Positions 1 through 6,706 of a stretch of 8,174 bases of DNA are shown here, one piece after another. Location of the stretch: positions 1 through 8,174 of the forward strand of contig JADZBY010000323.1 of assembly GCA_020851855.1 (NCBI GenBank). The letters are read 5' to 3'. The notes under the pieces are model-generated. The model had not been told where the DNA came from. It saw nothing but the letters and a program-made list of their open reading frames with translations, and made no database searches. Position numbers and translations under genes: made by a program. The first letter of the stretch is position 1. Each line of letters starts with the position of its first letter. Source of the stretch: Anaerolineae bacterium (lineage in GTDB: Bacteria; Chloroflexota; Anaerolineae; Aggregatilineales; UBA2796).

Positions 1-387
1 AGGGAGAGAAAAACACACAGCGTCGTGGTGGTGCTCTCCCCTCTCCCCCTGGGAGAGGGGCCGGGGGTGAGGGATACAATCCGGCCTCTCTCCCTCATGG
101 CGAGAGGGGAGAAGAAAACACAGCGTCGTGGCGGCGCTCTCCCCTCTCCCCCTGGGAGAGGGGCCGGGGGTGAGGGATACAATCCTGTCTCTCTCCCTCA
201 AGGCGAAAAGGGAGAGAAAAACACACAGCGTCGTGGTGGTGCTCTCCCCTCTCCCCCTGGGAGAGGGGCCGGGGGTGAGGGATACAATCCGGCCTCTCTC
301 CCTCATGGCGAGAGGGGAGAGAAAAACACACAGCGTCGTGGTGGTGCTCTCCCCTCTCCCCCTGGGAGAGGGGCCGGGGGTGAGGGA
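1..387. repeat. Tandem array of ~105-bp hairpin repeats (3 full units plus partial ends)
   Basis: This gene-free stretch is a tandem array. Units begin with CAGCGTCGTGG at 18, 121, 226 and 331, giving periods of 103, 105 and 105 bp. The last unit is cut after the GTGAGGGA at 380-387, and bases 1-17 match the end of a unit, so the array continues to the left. Each unit holds a perfect hairpin at 38-60, 141-163, 246-268 and 351-373 (arms CCCCTCTCCC and GGGAGAGGGG, 3-nt loop), followed by a second, imperfect CT-rich/GA-rich inverted repeat. The first and third units are closer to each other than to the second, which reads AAGGCGAAAAGG where they read ATGGCGAGAGGG. The long reading frames across it are repeat-encoded and not genes. 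Function is unknown; stem-loops here could act in transcription termination or RNA stability. Confidence 0.93.
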
Positions 388-406
388 CGTATTGGAAAGG
401 TGGGAC

Positions 407-1429
407 ATGAAGAACATCCTGGTCACTGGCGGGGCGGGATTCATCGGCAGCGCCTACGTGCGGAACATGATCGCGCGCCGCCCCGACGAACGCTACATCG
501 TGCTCGACAAGCTGACCTATGCGGGCAACCTGGACAACCTGAAACCGGTCCAGAACTCGCCGCAGTACCGCTTTTACCAGGGCGATATTGCCGACCGTGA
601 GACGGTGCACGCCATCATCGAGCAGGAATCCATCGACGCCATCGTGAACTTCGCCGCCGATTCGCACGTCGACCGCAGCATCCTGGAACCCGACGCCTTC
701 ATCCGCACCGACGTGTTCGGTGTGTACGTGCTGCTCGAAACAGCCCGCGCCATGGGCGTTAAGCGCTTTCATCAGGTCAGCACGGACGAGGTGTACGGCA
801 GCATCCCCGAAGGCAAATTCCGCGAAGGCGACCCGCTGGAGCCGAACAGCCCCTATGCGGCCAGCAAGGCGGGCGGCGAGCTGCTCGTGCGCGCCTACCA
901 CGTCACCTATGGGCTGCACACGACGGTCACGCGGGGCAGCAATACGTTCGGGCCATACCAGTACCCGGAGAAAGTCCTGCCGCTGTTCGTCACCGAGGCC
1001 ATCGACGACCGCCCGCTACCGGTGTATGGCGACGGGATGCAGGTCCGCGACTGGCTGTACGTGGACGATCACGCCGACGCGGTCGATCTGGCGCTGCACA
1101 AGGGCGCGCCGGGTGAAGTGTACAACGTGGGCGGCGACCAGGAGCGCCACAACATCGACGTGACGCGCCTGATCTTGCAGCTCCTGGGCAAGCCGGAGAC
1201 GCTCATCCGCCATGTCGAAGACCGGCCCGGCCACGACCGCCGTTACGCGCTCGATTCGAGCAAAATCCGCGCCCTGGGTTGGTCGCCTGCGCAGGATTTC
1301 GAGGCGCGGCTGGCCGAAACGGTGCGCTGGTATCAGACTAACGAATGGTGGTGGCGCAAGATCAAGACCGGCGAGTACATGCAGTATTTCAAGAAGCAGT
1401 ACGGCGCACGGCTGGGCGCGGAGAGCTAA
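407..1429 (+). CDS. rfbB: dTDP-glucose 4,6-dehydratase (RmlB/RfbB)
   Basis: This is a 340-residue extended short-chain dehydrogenase, a normal length for RmlB. It converts dTDP-glucose to dTDP-4-keto-6-deoxyglucose in the cytosol, the second step toward dTDP-L-rhamnose and other deoxysugars. Visible marks are the NAD-binding TGGAGFIG at residues 7-14, LDKLTYAGN from 33, GDI at 59-61, the catalytic STDEVYG at 125-131 (Thr126, Asp127, Glu128), YAASK at 150-154 (Tyr150, Lys154), RDWLYVDDHADA at 214-225 and EDRPGHDRRYA at 271-281. ATG 407 is chosen because the protein family starts at MKNILVTGG and a purine-rich GGAAAGG (394-400) lies just upstream. The frame stays open for 93 more codons to the left, but those codons are hairpin repeat and should not be included. 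No other rhamnose gene is in the window; partners may lie to the left. The repeat array ends 19 bp before the start, leaving little room for an ordinary promoter. Confidence 0.96.
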   Translation: MKNILVTGGAGFIGSAYVRNMIARRPDERYIVLDKLTYAGNLDNLKPVQNSPQYRFYQGDIADRETVHAIIEQESIDAIVNFAADSHVDRSILEPDAFIRTDVFGVYVLLETARAMGVKRFHQVSTDEVYGSIPEGKFREGDPLEPNSPYAASKAGGELLVRAYHVTYGLHTTVTRGSNTFGPYQYPEKVLPLFVTEAIDDRPLPVYGDGMQVRDWLYVDDHADAVDLALHKGAPGEVYNVGGDQERHNIDVTRLILQLLGKPETLIRHVEDRPGHDRRYALDSSKIRALGWSPAQDFEARLAETVRWYQTNEWWWRKIKTGEYMQYFKKQYGARLGAES

Positions 1430-1461
1430 GTGCCTCATTCTGGTGAGGATTCAGCGTCGTT

Positions 1462-1559
1462 TCCCCCACCCCAACCCCTTCCCCATGAAGAGGGAGGGGC
1501 TAAGAAAGCCGGTTTTTCCCTTCCCCTCTTTATGGGGGGGAGGGCAGGGTTAGGGGGGA
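1462..1559. repeat. Imperfect C-rich/G-rich inverted repeat after rfbB
   Basis: The left arm (1462-1500) reads C-rich, then CCCCATGAAGAGGGAGGGG. The right arm (1518-1559) reads CCCCTCTTTATGGGG, then G-rich with AGGGTTAGGGGG. The reverse complement of the right arm matches the left with small gaps, around an inner loop of about 17 nt. The sequence CAGCGTCGT at 1452-1460, just before the left arm, is identical to the first nine bases of the array units at 1-387, so this may be a distant single-copy relative of that repeat. Lying 33 bp after the rfbB stop, it could also end rfbB transcription. Confidence 0.7.
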
Positions 1560-1693
1560 GTTCCTTCCACACGTCCTCATCCCGGCGCATGACGAGCGGA
1601 CCATTCACGCGCCCGGATTCCTGTGACTCGGCCCAATAGCGGTGTGAGTTCGACCCTCTGTGTAATGGAGTTTGAAGACTTGGCGTAGATACT

Positions 1694-1713
1694 GGGCGGC
1701 TCGCGAGCCGCCC
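1694..1713. repeat. 20-bp perfect palindrome, GC-type, left block
   Basis: GGGCGGCTCGCGAGCCGCCC is its own reverse complement and is followed by CTAC. An identical copy lies at 8079-8098, preceded by GTAG. With the palindrome at 1771-1790 it forms a REP-like pair whose CTAC/GTAG borders face each other. Confidence 0.9.
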
Positions 1714-1763
1714 CTACAACGCCATAATCCCCTACAACGCCATAATCCCCCACAATGCCATAA
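1714..1763. repeat. 18-bp tandem repeat, about 2.8 copies
   Basis: The unit CTACAACGCCATAATCCC occurs at 1714-1731 and 1732-1749, with a degenerate third copy from 1750 to 1763 (two C/T changes). The unit includes the CTAC border of the neighbouring palindrome, so border plus spacer has been duplicated as a block, as expected from slippage. Confidence 0.88.
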
Positions 1764-1770
1764 CGTGTAG

Positions 1771-1790
1771 GGGCGCGTCGCGACGCGCCC
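1771..1790. repeat. 20-bp perfect palindrome, CG-type, left block
   Basis: GGGCGCGTCGCGACGCGCCC is its own reverse complement and is preceded by GTAG (1767-1770). An identical copy lies at 8019-8038, followed by CTAC. It differs from the GC-type palindrome only by paired exchanges (GC to CG in one arm and its partner bases in the other), leaving the TCGCGA centre and outer GGGCG/CGCCC unchanged. Confidence 0.9.
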
Positions 1791-1832
1791 GCTTCTCCAG
1801 CACACGCCAAAGAGCACGCTTCGTGATGGCAT

Positions 1833-1846
1833 CCCCGCCATTTGGC
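1833..1846. promoter_or_regulatory. Candidate operator upstream of copB
   Basis: CCCCGCCATTTGGC contains the inverted repeat GCCA-TT-TGGC. The identical 14 bases occur on the minus strand at 7526-7513, upstream of the DUF305-regulator operon. Both genes belong to the same proposed metal module, so a shared regulator site is plausible. It lies 148 bp before the copB start. Operator function is inference, and the regulator is not identified. Confidence 0.35.
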
Positions 1847-1980
1847 CTATTCTTCCCGCGGACGTGAAAGATATTCAACCGGACACCCATCCGATCACCA
1901 GACAAAGTAATCGGTAGCAGTCTGTCAGGGAGTGCTCATCGACCACAGTATCGGTAATGGCGTCAAGAAGGAACGGAACA

Positions 1981-1987
1981 GGGGGAG
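1981..1987 (+). promoter_or_regulatory. Ribosome binding site that sets the copB start
   Basis: GGGGGAG ends 7 nt before ATG 1995. The only longer option, GTG 1932, has AGGGA immediately against it with no spacer, so ATG 1995 is preferred. Confidence 0.75.
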
Positions 1988-1994
1988 ACGAACC

Positions 1995-4283
1995 ATGAGC
2001 AACGCTGCGGAACATGCCCATCACGGCCACTCGCGGGCCGAACACAACGCGCAGGATCATGCCCACCACGAGCAAGACCATCGTGCCACGCACAAGCCCG
2101 CTGCGCCCGAACGACCGGCGGACCACGCCCATCAGGCCGCGCACGACCCCGATTACCGCGCCAGCGAAGCGCTGAGGCCGCCGGCGCACCGAGCACCTGT
2201 AGAGCCTGCCCACCACGCCGAGCACGAGGCGCACACGGCGCACGCCCACGACGCCCACGCCGGACATGGTGTGATGCACGAGGGCCACGCAACGATGATG
2301 CGCAATCGCTTCTTCGTCGTGTTGCCGTTGACGGTGCTCGTCGTGCTCTATTCGCCGATGGTGCAGGCGTGGCTGGGCTTCACCATGCCGGAGTTCCCCG
2401 GCAGCAACCTGATCGCGCCGGTCGTCGGCTCGTTCATCTTCTTCTACGGCGGCCTGCCGTTCCTGGGCATGGCGCGGCAAGAGCTAACCCGCCGCCAGCC
2501 CGGCATGATGACGCTGATCTCGGTCGCCATCGTCGCGGCGTATCTGTACAGCATCGCGATCTTCTTCTTCCCGACCGCTGCGACGGGCGCGATGGTGGGC
2601 ATGAGCGGCGCAGCGCCCGCGATGGACTTCTTCTGGGAGCTGGCTACGCTCATCACCGTGATGCTGCTCGGCCACTGGATCGAGCTGCGCAGCGTCGGGC
2701 AGGCGCAGGGCGCGCTGCGCGAACTGGCGAGGCTCTTGCCGGACACCGCCGAGCGCATCCTGCCGTCGGGCGAGGCGCAAACCGTCGACGTGAGCCAGCT
2801 TCGGGCGGGCAACCGTGTACTGATCCGGCCCGGCGCGAGCATCCCCGCCGACGGCGTGGTTTTCCAGGGCGAGAGCAGCGTCAACGAGTCGATGATCACA
2901 GGCGAGAGCCGCCCGGTGGACAAGGCGCAGGGCGCGCGCGTCATCGCCGGCACGGTAAACGGGTCGGGATCGCTGCGCGTCGAGGTCGAGCAGGTGGGCG
3001 AAGGCACGGCGCTGGCCGGCATCATGCGCCTTGTAGAAGATGCTCAGAAGAGCCAGTCACGGGCGCAGACGCTGGCGCAGCGCGCGGCGTTCTACCTGAC
3101 GATCATTGCCATCGCGGCGGGCGCGCTGACGCTCGTCGGCTGGCTGGTCCTCACCGGACAGGTGTCCGAAGCGGTCAAAAACATGGTCACCGTGCTGGTC
3201 ATCGCCTGCCCGCACGCGCTGGGATTGGCCGTGCCGCTCGTGATCGCCATCTCGACGACGCTCTCGGCGCGCAACGGGCTGTTGGTGCGCCAGCGCATCG
3301 CCCTGGAAAGCGCGAAGGACCTGAACACGATCATCTTTGACAAAACCGGCACGCTGACGAAAGGCGAGCAGGGCGTGGTGGCCTTCTCTGCGGCGGGAAT
3401 CGGAGAGACAGACGCGCTGCGCATCGCCGCCGGGCTGGAAGGCGACAGCGAGCACATGCTCGCACAGGCCATCCGGCGTTTCGCGCAGGATCGCGGCGTC
3501 GCGCCCGCTTCCGTCAGCCGCTTCGAGAGCCTCGCCGGGCGCGGCGTCAAGGCAGAGGCCGAGGGCAAGGCGTACTACGTGGGCGGGCCGCGTCTGATCG
3601 AGCAGCTTGGGCTTGCCCTGCCGCCCGCGCTGGAGAGCGCCAAGCGGGATGCCGAATCGGCGGGACAATCGGTCATCTACCTGACCAGCGAGACGGAGAT
3701 ACTCGCGCTGTTCGCCATCGCGGACGTGATCCGCGAGGAAAGCCGGGCCGCCGTCCGCCAGCTTCACGACATGGGCCTGAAGGTCGCCATGCTGACCGGC
3801 GACAGCGAGCCGGTGGCGCGCGCCGTCGCGAAGGAACTCGACATCGACACGTACTTCGCGCAGGTGCTGCCCGAACACAAGGCGGACAAGGTGCGTGAGC
3901 TTCAGCGCGGCGGCGACAAGGTGGCCATGGTCGGGGACGGCGTGAACGACGCGCCCGCGCTGGTCACGGCGGACGTGGGCATCGCCATCGGCGCGGGCAC
4001 GGACGTGGCCATCGAGAGCGCGGGCATCATCCTGGTCCGCTCGAACCCGCTGGACATCGCGAAGATCGTCCGGCTCAGCCGCGCCACGTACCGCAAGATG
4101 ATCCAGAATCTCGTCTGGGCGACGGGCTACAACGTGGTTGCTATCCCGCTGGCGATGGGCATCCTCGCGCCGCTCGGCGTGACGCTCGACCCGGCGGTGG
4201 GTGCGCTGTTCATGTCGGTGAGTACGGTGGTCGTGGCCTTCAACGCCCAACTCCTGCGCCGCCTGGACCTGAATGCGGCCTGA
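1995..4283 (+). CDS. copB: Copper-type P1B-3 ATPase, CopB-like, His-rich N-terminus
   Basis: A 762-residue membrane pump that should export copper (or silver) using ATP. The first 100 residues contain 24 histidines and no CxxC metal-binding domain. Eight membrane helices are readable at about 104-123, 138-158, 172-193, 213-230, 365-388, 395-418, 705-725 and 732-750. Family motifs are TGES (302-305), DKTGT (449-453, phosphorylated Asp449), TGD (601-603) and GDGVND (647-652). The metal-site signature is that of the P1B-3 class: CPH at 405-407, N-x6-YN-x4-P from Asn705 to Pro718, and P-x6-MSxST from Pro733 to Thr744. The usual SEHP of the nucleotide-binding domain reads SEHM (485-488). P1B-3 pumps are generally linked to Cu(II), Cu(I) or Ag(I), so the exact ion is open. 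The start is set by a strong GGGGGAG. The nearby DUF305 protein and two-component genes support a role in copper homeostasis. Confidence 0.94.
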   Translation: MSNAAEHAHHGHSRAEHNAQDHAHHEQDHRATHKPAAPERPADHAHQAAHDPDYRASEALRPPAHRAPVEPAHHAEHEAHTAHAHDAHAGHGVMHEGHATMMRNRFFVVLPLTVLVVLYSPMVQAWLGFTMPEFPGSNLIAPVVGSFIFFYGGLPFLGMARQELTRRQPGMMTLISVAIVAAYLYSIAIFFFPTAATGAMVGMSGAAPAMDFFWELATLITVMLLGHWIELRSVGQAQGALRELARLLPDTAERILPSGEAQTVDVSQLRAGNRVLIRPGASIPADGVVFQGESSVNESMITGESRPVDKAQGARVIAGTVNGSGSLRVEVEQVGEGTALAGIMRLVEDAQKSQSRAQTLAQRAAFYLTIIAIAAGALTLVGWLVLTGQVSEAVKNMVTVLVIACPHALGLAVPLVIAISTTLSARNGLLVRQRIALESAKDLNTIIFDKTGTLTKGEQGVVAFSAAGIGETDALRIAAGLEGDSEHMLAQAIRRFAQDRGVAPASVSRFESLAGRGVKAEAEGKAYYVGGPRLIEQLGLALPPALESAKRDAESAGQSVIYLTSETEILALFAIADVIREESRAAVRQLHDMGLKVAMLTGDSEPVARAVAKELDIDTYFAQVLPEHKADKVRELQRGGDKVAMVGDGVNDAPALVTADVGIAIGAGTDVAIESAGIILVRSNPLDIAKIVRLSRATYRKMIQNLVWATGYNVVAIPLAMGILAPLGVTLDPAVGALFMSVSTVVVAFNAQLLRRLDLNAA

Positions 4284-4307
4284 CACGCTTTCGCCGCACC
4301 TGCTGAT

Positions 4308-4333
4308 AGGGCGCGGGGTAAAATCCGCGCCCT
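4308..4333 (+). other. 9-bp-stem hairpin with a TAAAAT loop between copB and the kinase
   Basis: AGGGCGCGG (4308-4316) pairs perfectly with CCGCGCCCT (4325-4333) around the 8-nt loop GGTAAAAT. It starts 25 bp after the copB stop and ends 24 bp before the kinase start. There is no U-tract after it, so it is not a standard intrinsic terminator; it could weaken read-through or stabilise the copB mRNA end. TAAAAT (4319-4324) also resembles a -10 element for the kinase gene, though I see no convincing -35. Confidence 0.5.
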
Positions 4334-4357
4334 GGTTGCCAGACAATCGAGGCTGAT

Positions 4358-6034
4358 GTGGTCGGTCTACCTCTCCTCTCGCGCGTGCGAACGCTGCCGG
4401 TCCAGTCTTTTGCCCTGATCGTCGTCCCGATGGTCGCCTTGTTGATCCTGGTCGCCTACGGCGGCATCTCGCTGCACGAACACGCCATGCGGGCGCTGGT
4501 GGCCGAGCGCGACGCGCGCGCCATCCGCGCCGCCGCCGAAACGCTGGCCGACCGCTTCGCACAGCGCCAGATGATGCTCCAAATGCTCGCCGAACAGCTT
4601 GCCGATGGCGCAACGTTCGATCATGTGCTGGCCGACAATCCCGATGTGCGCCACATTTTCGACGGCGGCCTGATGGTGGCCGACCGCGACGGCGTCATTA
4701 CGGCGTCGTGGCTGCCCGGCCTGCCCTGGAGCGCGGCGCTGCGCAACGCCGGGGCGTCGTGGACCTTCGAGCACGACTCGTCCGACGCGCTGCTCGTGGT
4801 GAACACGGCCAGCGCGAACGGCGAGGTGCGGCTTTCGGGCGGGCTGTCGCTGGATAGCCTGAATGTGCCCGGCGCGCTGGGCATCATCCGCGACGATCCA
4901 CAGATTCGCCTGTTCCTGGTGGATGGCGACGGGCACGTCATCCTCGATTCGGCGGGCGAAAGCGCCGGGCATCTGGCGCGCGACGTGCCCGCGCTGGCAG
5001 CATATCTCTCGGTGGGCGGCATGGAGAATCACGCCGGCGACGCGGCGCATGACGATCTGGTCACCGTGTCCGCCCTGACGGACGGACTGGGCTGGCAGCT
5101 CATCACGCAGGAACAGTGGGCGGAAGTGGCCAGCCCGGCGCTGCGGCTGTCGTTGGTCGCGCCGCTGGCCCTCATCCCGGCGATGCTCGTGGCGACCGGC
5201 GTGTTGTGGTTCGGCATGGTGCGCATCGTGACGCCCTTGCGCCGCTTGGGCCGCGCTGCAACGGCGCTGTCATGGGGCAACTACGACGCGCTGCGCCAGC
5301 CGGTCGGCGGTGTGCAGGAGATCGGTGAGTTGCAGACCACGCTCAACCACATGGCCCAGCGTGTACGGCAGGCGCAAGCGGGCATGCACAGCTACATCGG
5401 CGCGATGCTTCGTGGCCAGGAAGAGGAGCGCAAACGAATCGCGCGCGAGCTGCACGACGACACGCTGCAATCGCTGATCGCGCTCGACCAGCGGCGGCAG
5501 ATGGTGCAACGCGCTCTGGAACGCGATCCCCAGGCCGCGCCGGCCCAACTCCACCAGATGCGCACGATGGTCGATCACATGATCACCAGCCTGCGGCACA
5601 TGATCCGGGACATGCGCCCGACGTACATTGAGGAGTTGGGCCTTGCGCCCGCCCTGGAGATGCTGTGCGCGCAGGCGGGCGCTGGCTCCCCACCCCATCT
5701 GACCTTCTCCGCCGCTGGAACGCCCCACCGCCTTCCGACCGAACAGGAGATAGGCCTGTACCGGATCGCCCAGGAAGCGGTGACGAATGCGCTACGTCAC
5801 GCGGCGGCGACGCGCGTAGAGGTTCGCCTGGTCTACGGTGACAGCGCGGAGTTGAGCGTTGCCGATGATGGACGCGGCTTCACCGTTCCTGCGCGCCCCG
5901 AAGCGCTGGCACAGGCCACGCATTACGGTTTGTTGGGCATGGTCGAGCGCGCCGAGCAGATGGGCGCACAGTTCCACATTGACTCGGAACCCGGAAGGGG
6001 CACGTGCATCCGCGTGAGTGTGCCCCGGCGCTGA
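4358..6034 (+). CDS. Membrane sensor histidine kinase, NarL-partner type (HisKA_3)
   Basis: A 558-residue sensor kinase. Helix 1 (about 16-38) and helix 2 (about 263-288) enclose an external sensor domain of some 220 residues. Its two segments, LMVADRDGVI (105-114) and LFLVDGDGHVI (185-195), suggest a double-Cache-like fold. A HAMP linker (about 289-342) leads to the dimerisation domain with RIARELHDDTLQSL, where His366 is the likely phosphorylation site. The ATPase domain shows the N-box EAVTNALRHA (Asn477), G1 DDGRGF (503-508) and the YGLLGM loop (523-528). The start is GTG 4358 with GAGG at 4349-4352; ATG 4356 is out of frame. Its presumed partner is the convergent regulator 24 bp downstream. 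Cache domains mostly bind small organic ligands, so a copper signal is inferred from the neighbours only. An alternative is a kinase for another stimulus that happens to sit here. Confidence 0.92.
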   Translation: MVGLPLLSRVRTLPVQSFALIVVPMVALLILVAYGGISLHEHAMRALVAERDARAIRAAAETLADRFAQRQMMLQMLAEQLADGATFDHVLADNPDVRHIFDGGLMVADRDGVITASWLPGLPWSAALRNAGASWTFEHDSSDALLVVNTASANGEVRLSGGLSLDSLNVPGALGIIRDDPQIRLFLVDGDGHVILDSAGESAGHLARDVPALAAYLSVGGMENHAGDAAHDDLVTVSALTDGLGWQLITQEQWAEVASPALRLSLVAPLALIPAMLVATGVLWFGMVRIVTPLRRLGRAATALSWGNYDALRQPVGGVQEIGELQTTLNHMAQRVRQAQAGMHSYIGAMLRGQEEERKRIARELHDDTLQSLIALDQRRQMVQRALERDPQAAPAQLHQMRTMVDHMITSLRHMIRDMRPTYIEELGLAPALEMLCAQAGAGSPPHLTFSAAGTPHRLPTEQEIGLYRIAQEAVTNALRHAAATRVEVRLVYGDSAELSVADDGRGFTVPARPEALAQATHYGLLGMVERAEQMGAQFHIDSEPGRGTCIRVSVPRR

Positions 6035-6058
6035 TCCCGGCGCGCTGCTCAGAGCCGC

Positions 6059-6706
6059 TCAGAAGTGCGGCGCGTCGATGAGCTTCAACGCGGCGGCGCG
6101 CGTCACCGCTTCCGTGCGGCTGGCAGCGCCGAGCTTCTCGTAGATGTTCGCCAGATGGCCCTGTACCGTGCGGTCGCTGATCGATAGCTGGAAACCGATG
6201 GCTTTGTTCGTGAGGCCACGCGCGGCGAGCGACAACACGTCGCGCTCACGCTCGGTGAGCTGGGCCGCCAGCATGGCCTCGGTCAGCTCCGATGGCGAGA
6301 CGGGCAGGCGCGCGTCCAGCACGTCGCGGCCCTCGCAGACGGCCCGTACCGCGTCGACGATCTCCTCTGCCTCAGACGACTTGAGCACGTAGCCATTGGC
6401 TCCCGCGTCAATCGCCGCGCGGATGTAGGGCGGATCATCGTAGGCCGTCAGGATCAGGATGCCCAAGCCCAGGCCCTTCTCTCGCACACGCCGGGCGACC
6501 TCGATTCCGCCGCCGCCCGGCATCTGCACGTCGAGCACCGCCACATCCGGATGGCGCTGATCGATGAGTTCAAGCGCCTGGACGCCGCTGTCGGCCTCGC
6601 CCACCACCTGAATGTCTCCGGCTTCGGTCAGGAACTCCCTGATGCCGCGCCGAACAACGCTATGATCATCGGCCAGCACAACCCGTATCGCGGTCCTGGA
6701 CATCAT
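6059..6706 (-). CDS. NarL/FixJ-family response regulator
   Basis: A 215-residue two-domain regulator. The receiver domain (about 7-123) has the acidic pair Asp13-Asp14, phospho-acceptor Asp59 in VLDVQMP, Thr87 in LTAYDD and Lys109 in YVLKS. A LuxR-type helix-turn-helix follows (about 148-208) with LTERERDVLSLAARGLTNKA and ISDRTVQGHLANIYEKLG. It should bind DNA once phosphorylated, most likely by the HisKA_3-type kinase encoded convergently at 4358-6034, as these kinases pair with NarL-type regulators. The gene begins directly after the TGA of the upstream DUF305 gene (TGAATGATG), with no clear ribosome binding site, which points to translational coupling. Either of the two consecutive ATG codons (6706 or 6703) could be used. 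Its targets cannot be read from sequence; the inverted repeat at 7511-7524 in front of its own operon is a candidate. Confidence 0.94.
   Translation of the reverse strand: MMSRTAIRVVLADDHSVVRRGIREFLTEAGDIQVVGEADSGVQALELIDQRHPDVAVLDVQMPGGGGIEVARRVREKGLGLGILILTAYDDPPYIRAAIDAGANGYVLKSSEAEEIVDAVRAVCEGRDVLDARLPVSPSELTEAMLAAQLTERERDVLSLAARGLTNKAIGFQLSISDRTVQGHLANIYEKLGAASRTEAVTRAAALKLIDAPHF

Larger units (their letters stand above)
1430..1994. other. 565-bp gene-free region between rfbB and copB
   Basis: No believable gene lies here. From left to right it holds a C/G-rich imperfect inverted repeat (1462-1559), about 130 bp with no recognised feature (1560-1693), a palindrome pair enclosing an 18-bp tandem repeat (1694-1790), a 14-bp motif shared with the DUF305 promoter region (1833-1846), and the copB leader with its ribosome binding site. 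The short open frames across it translate repeats or lack a start signal. Confidence 0.8.

Noticed and set aside
1..387. CRISPR-like array
   Set aside because: The repeats are contiguous ~105-bp units without unique spacers and contain internal hairpins; there are no cas genes.
25..919. Long open frames on both strands over the repeat array and rfbB
   Set aside because: They translate the repeats (SPPGRGAGGEG, PHPRPLSQGERGE) or the shadow of rfbB, and have no family motifs.
1430..1639. 69-residue frame right after rfbB
   Set aside because: It reads through the C/G-rich inverted repeat, has no ribosome binding site and shows no protein-like pattern.
1640..1675. tRNA-like GAGTTCGACCCTC
   Set aside because: Only a 3-bp stem surrounds the loop, and no acceptor, D or anticodon arms can be found.
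1932..1994. Upstream GTG start for copB
   Set aside because: The purine stretch touches the GTG with no spacer, while ATG 1995 has GGGGGAG at a 7-nt spacing; the extra 21 residues are not family-like.
1995..4283. CopA-type (P1B-1) or zinc/cadmium (P1B-2) pump
   Set aside because: The metal-site motif is CPH with N-x6-YN-x4-P and P-x6-MSxST, not CPC, and there is no CxxC domain.
3057..4613. 518-residue minus-strand frame
   Set aside because: It is the antisense shadow of copB and the kinase start, rich in Arg, with no motifs; the plus strand carries complete ATPase signatures.
6035..6058. Shared bidirectional terminator between kinase and regulator
   Set aside because: The 24-bp gap has no stem longer than about 4 bp and no U-tract on either strand.
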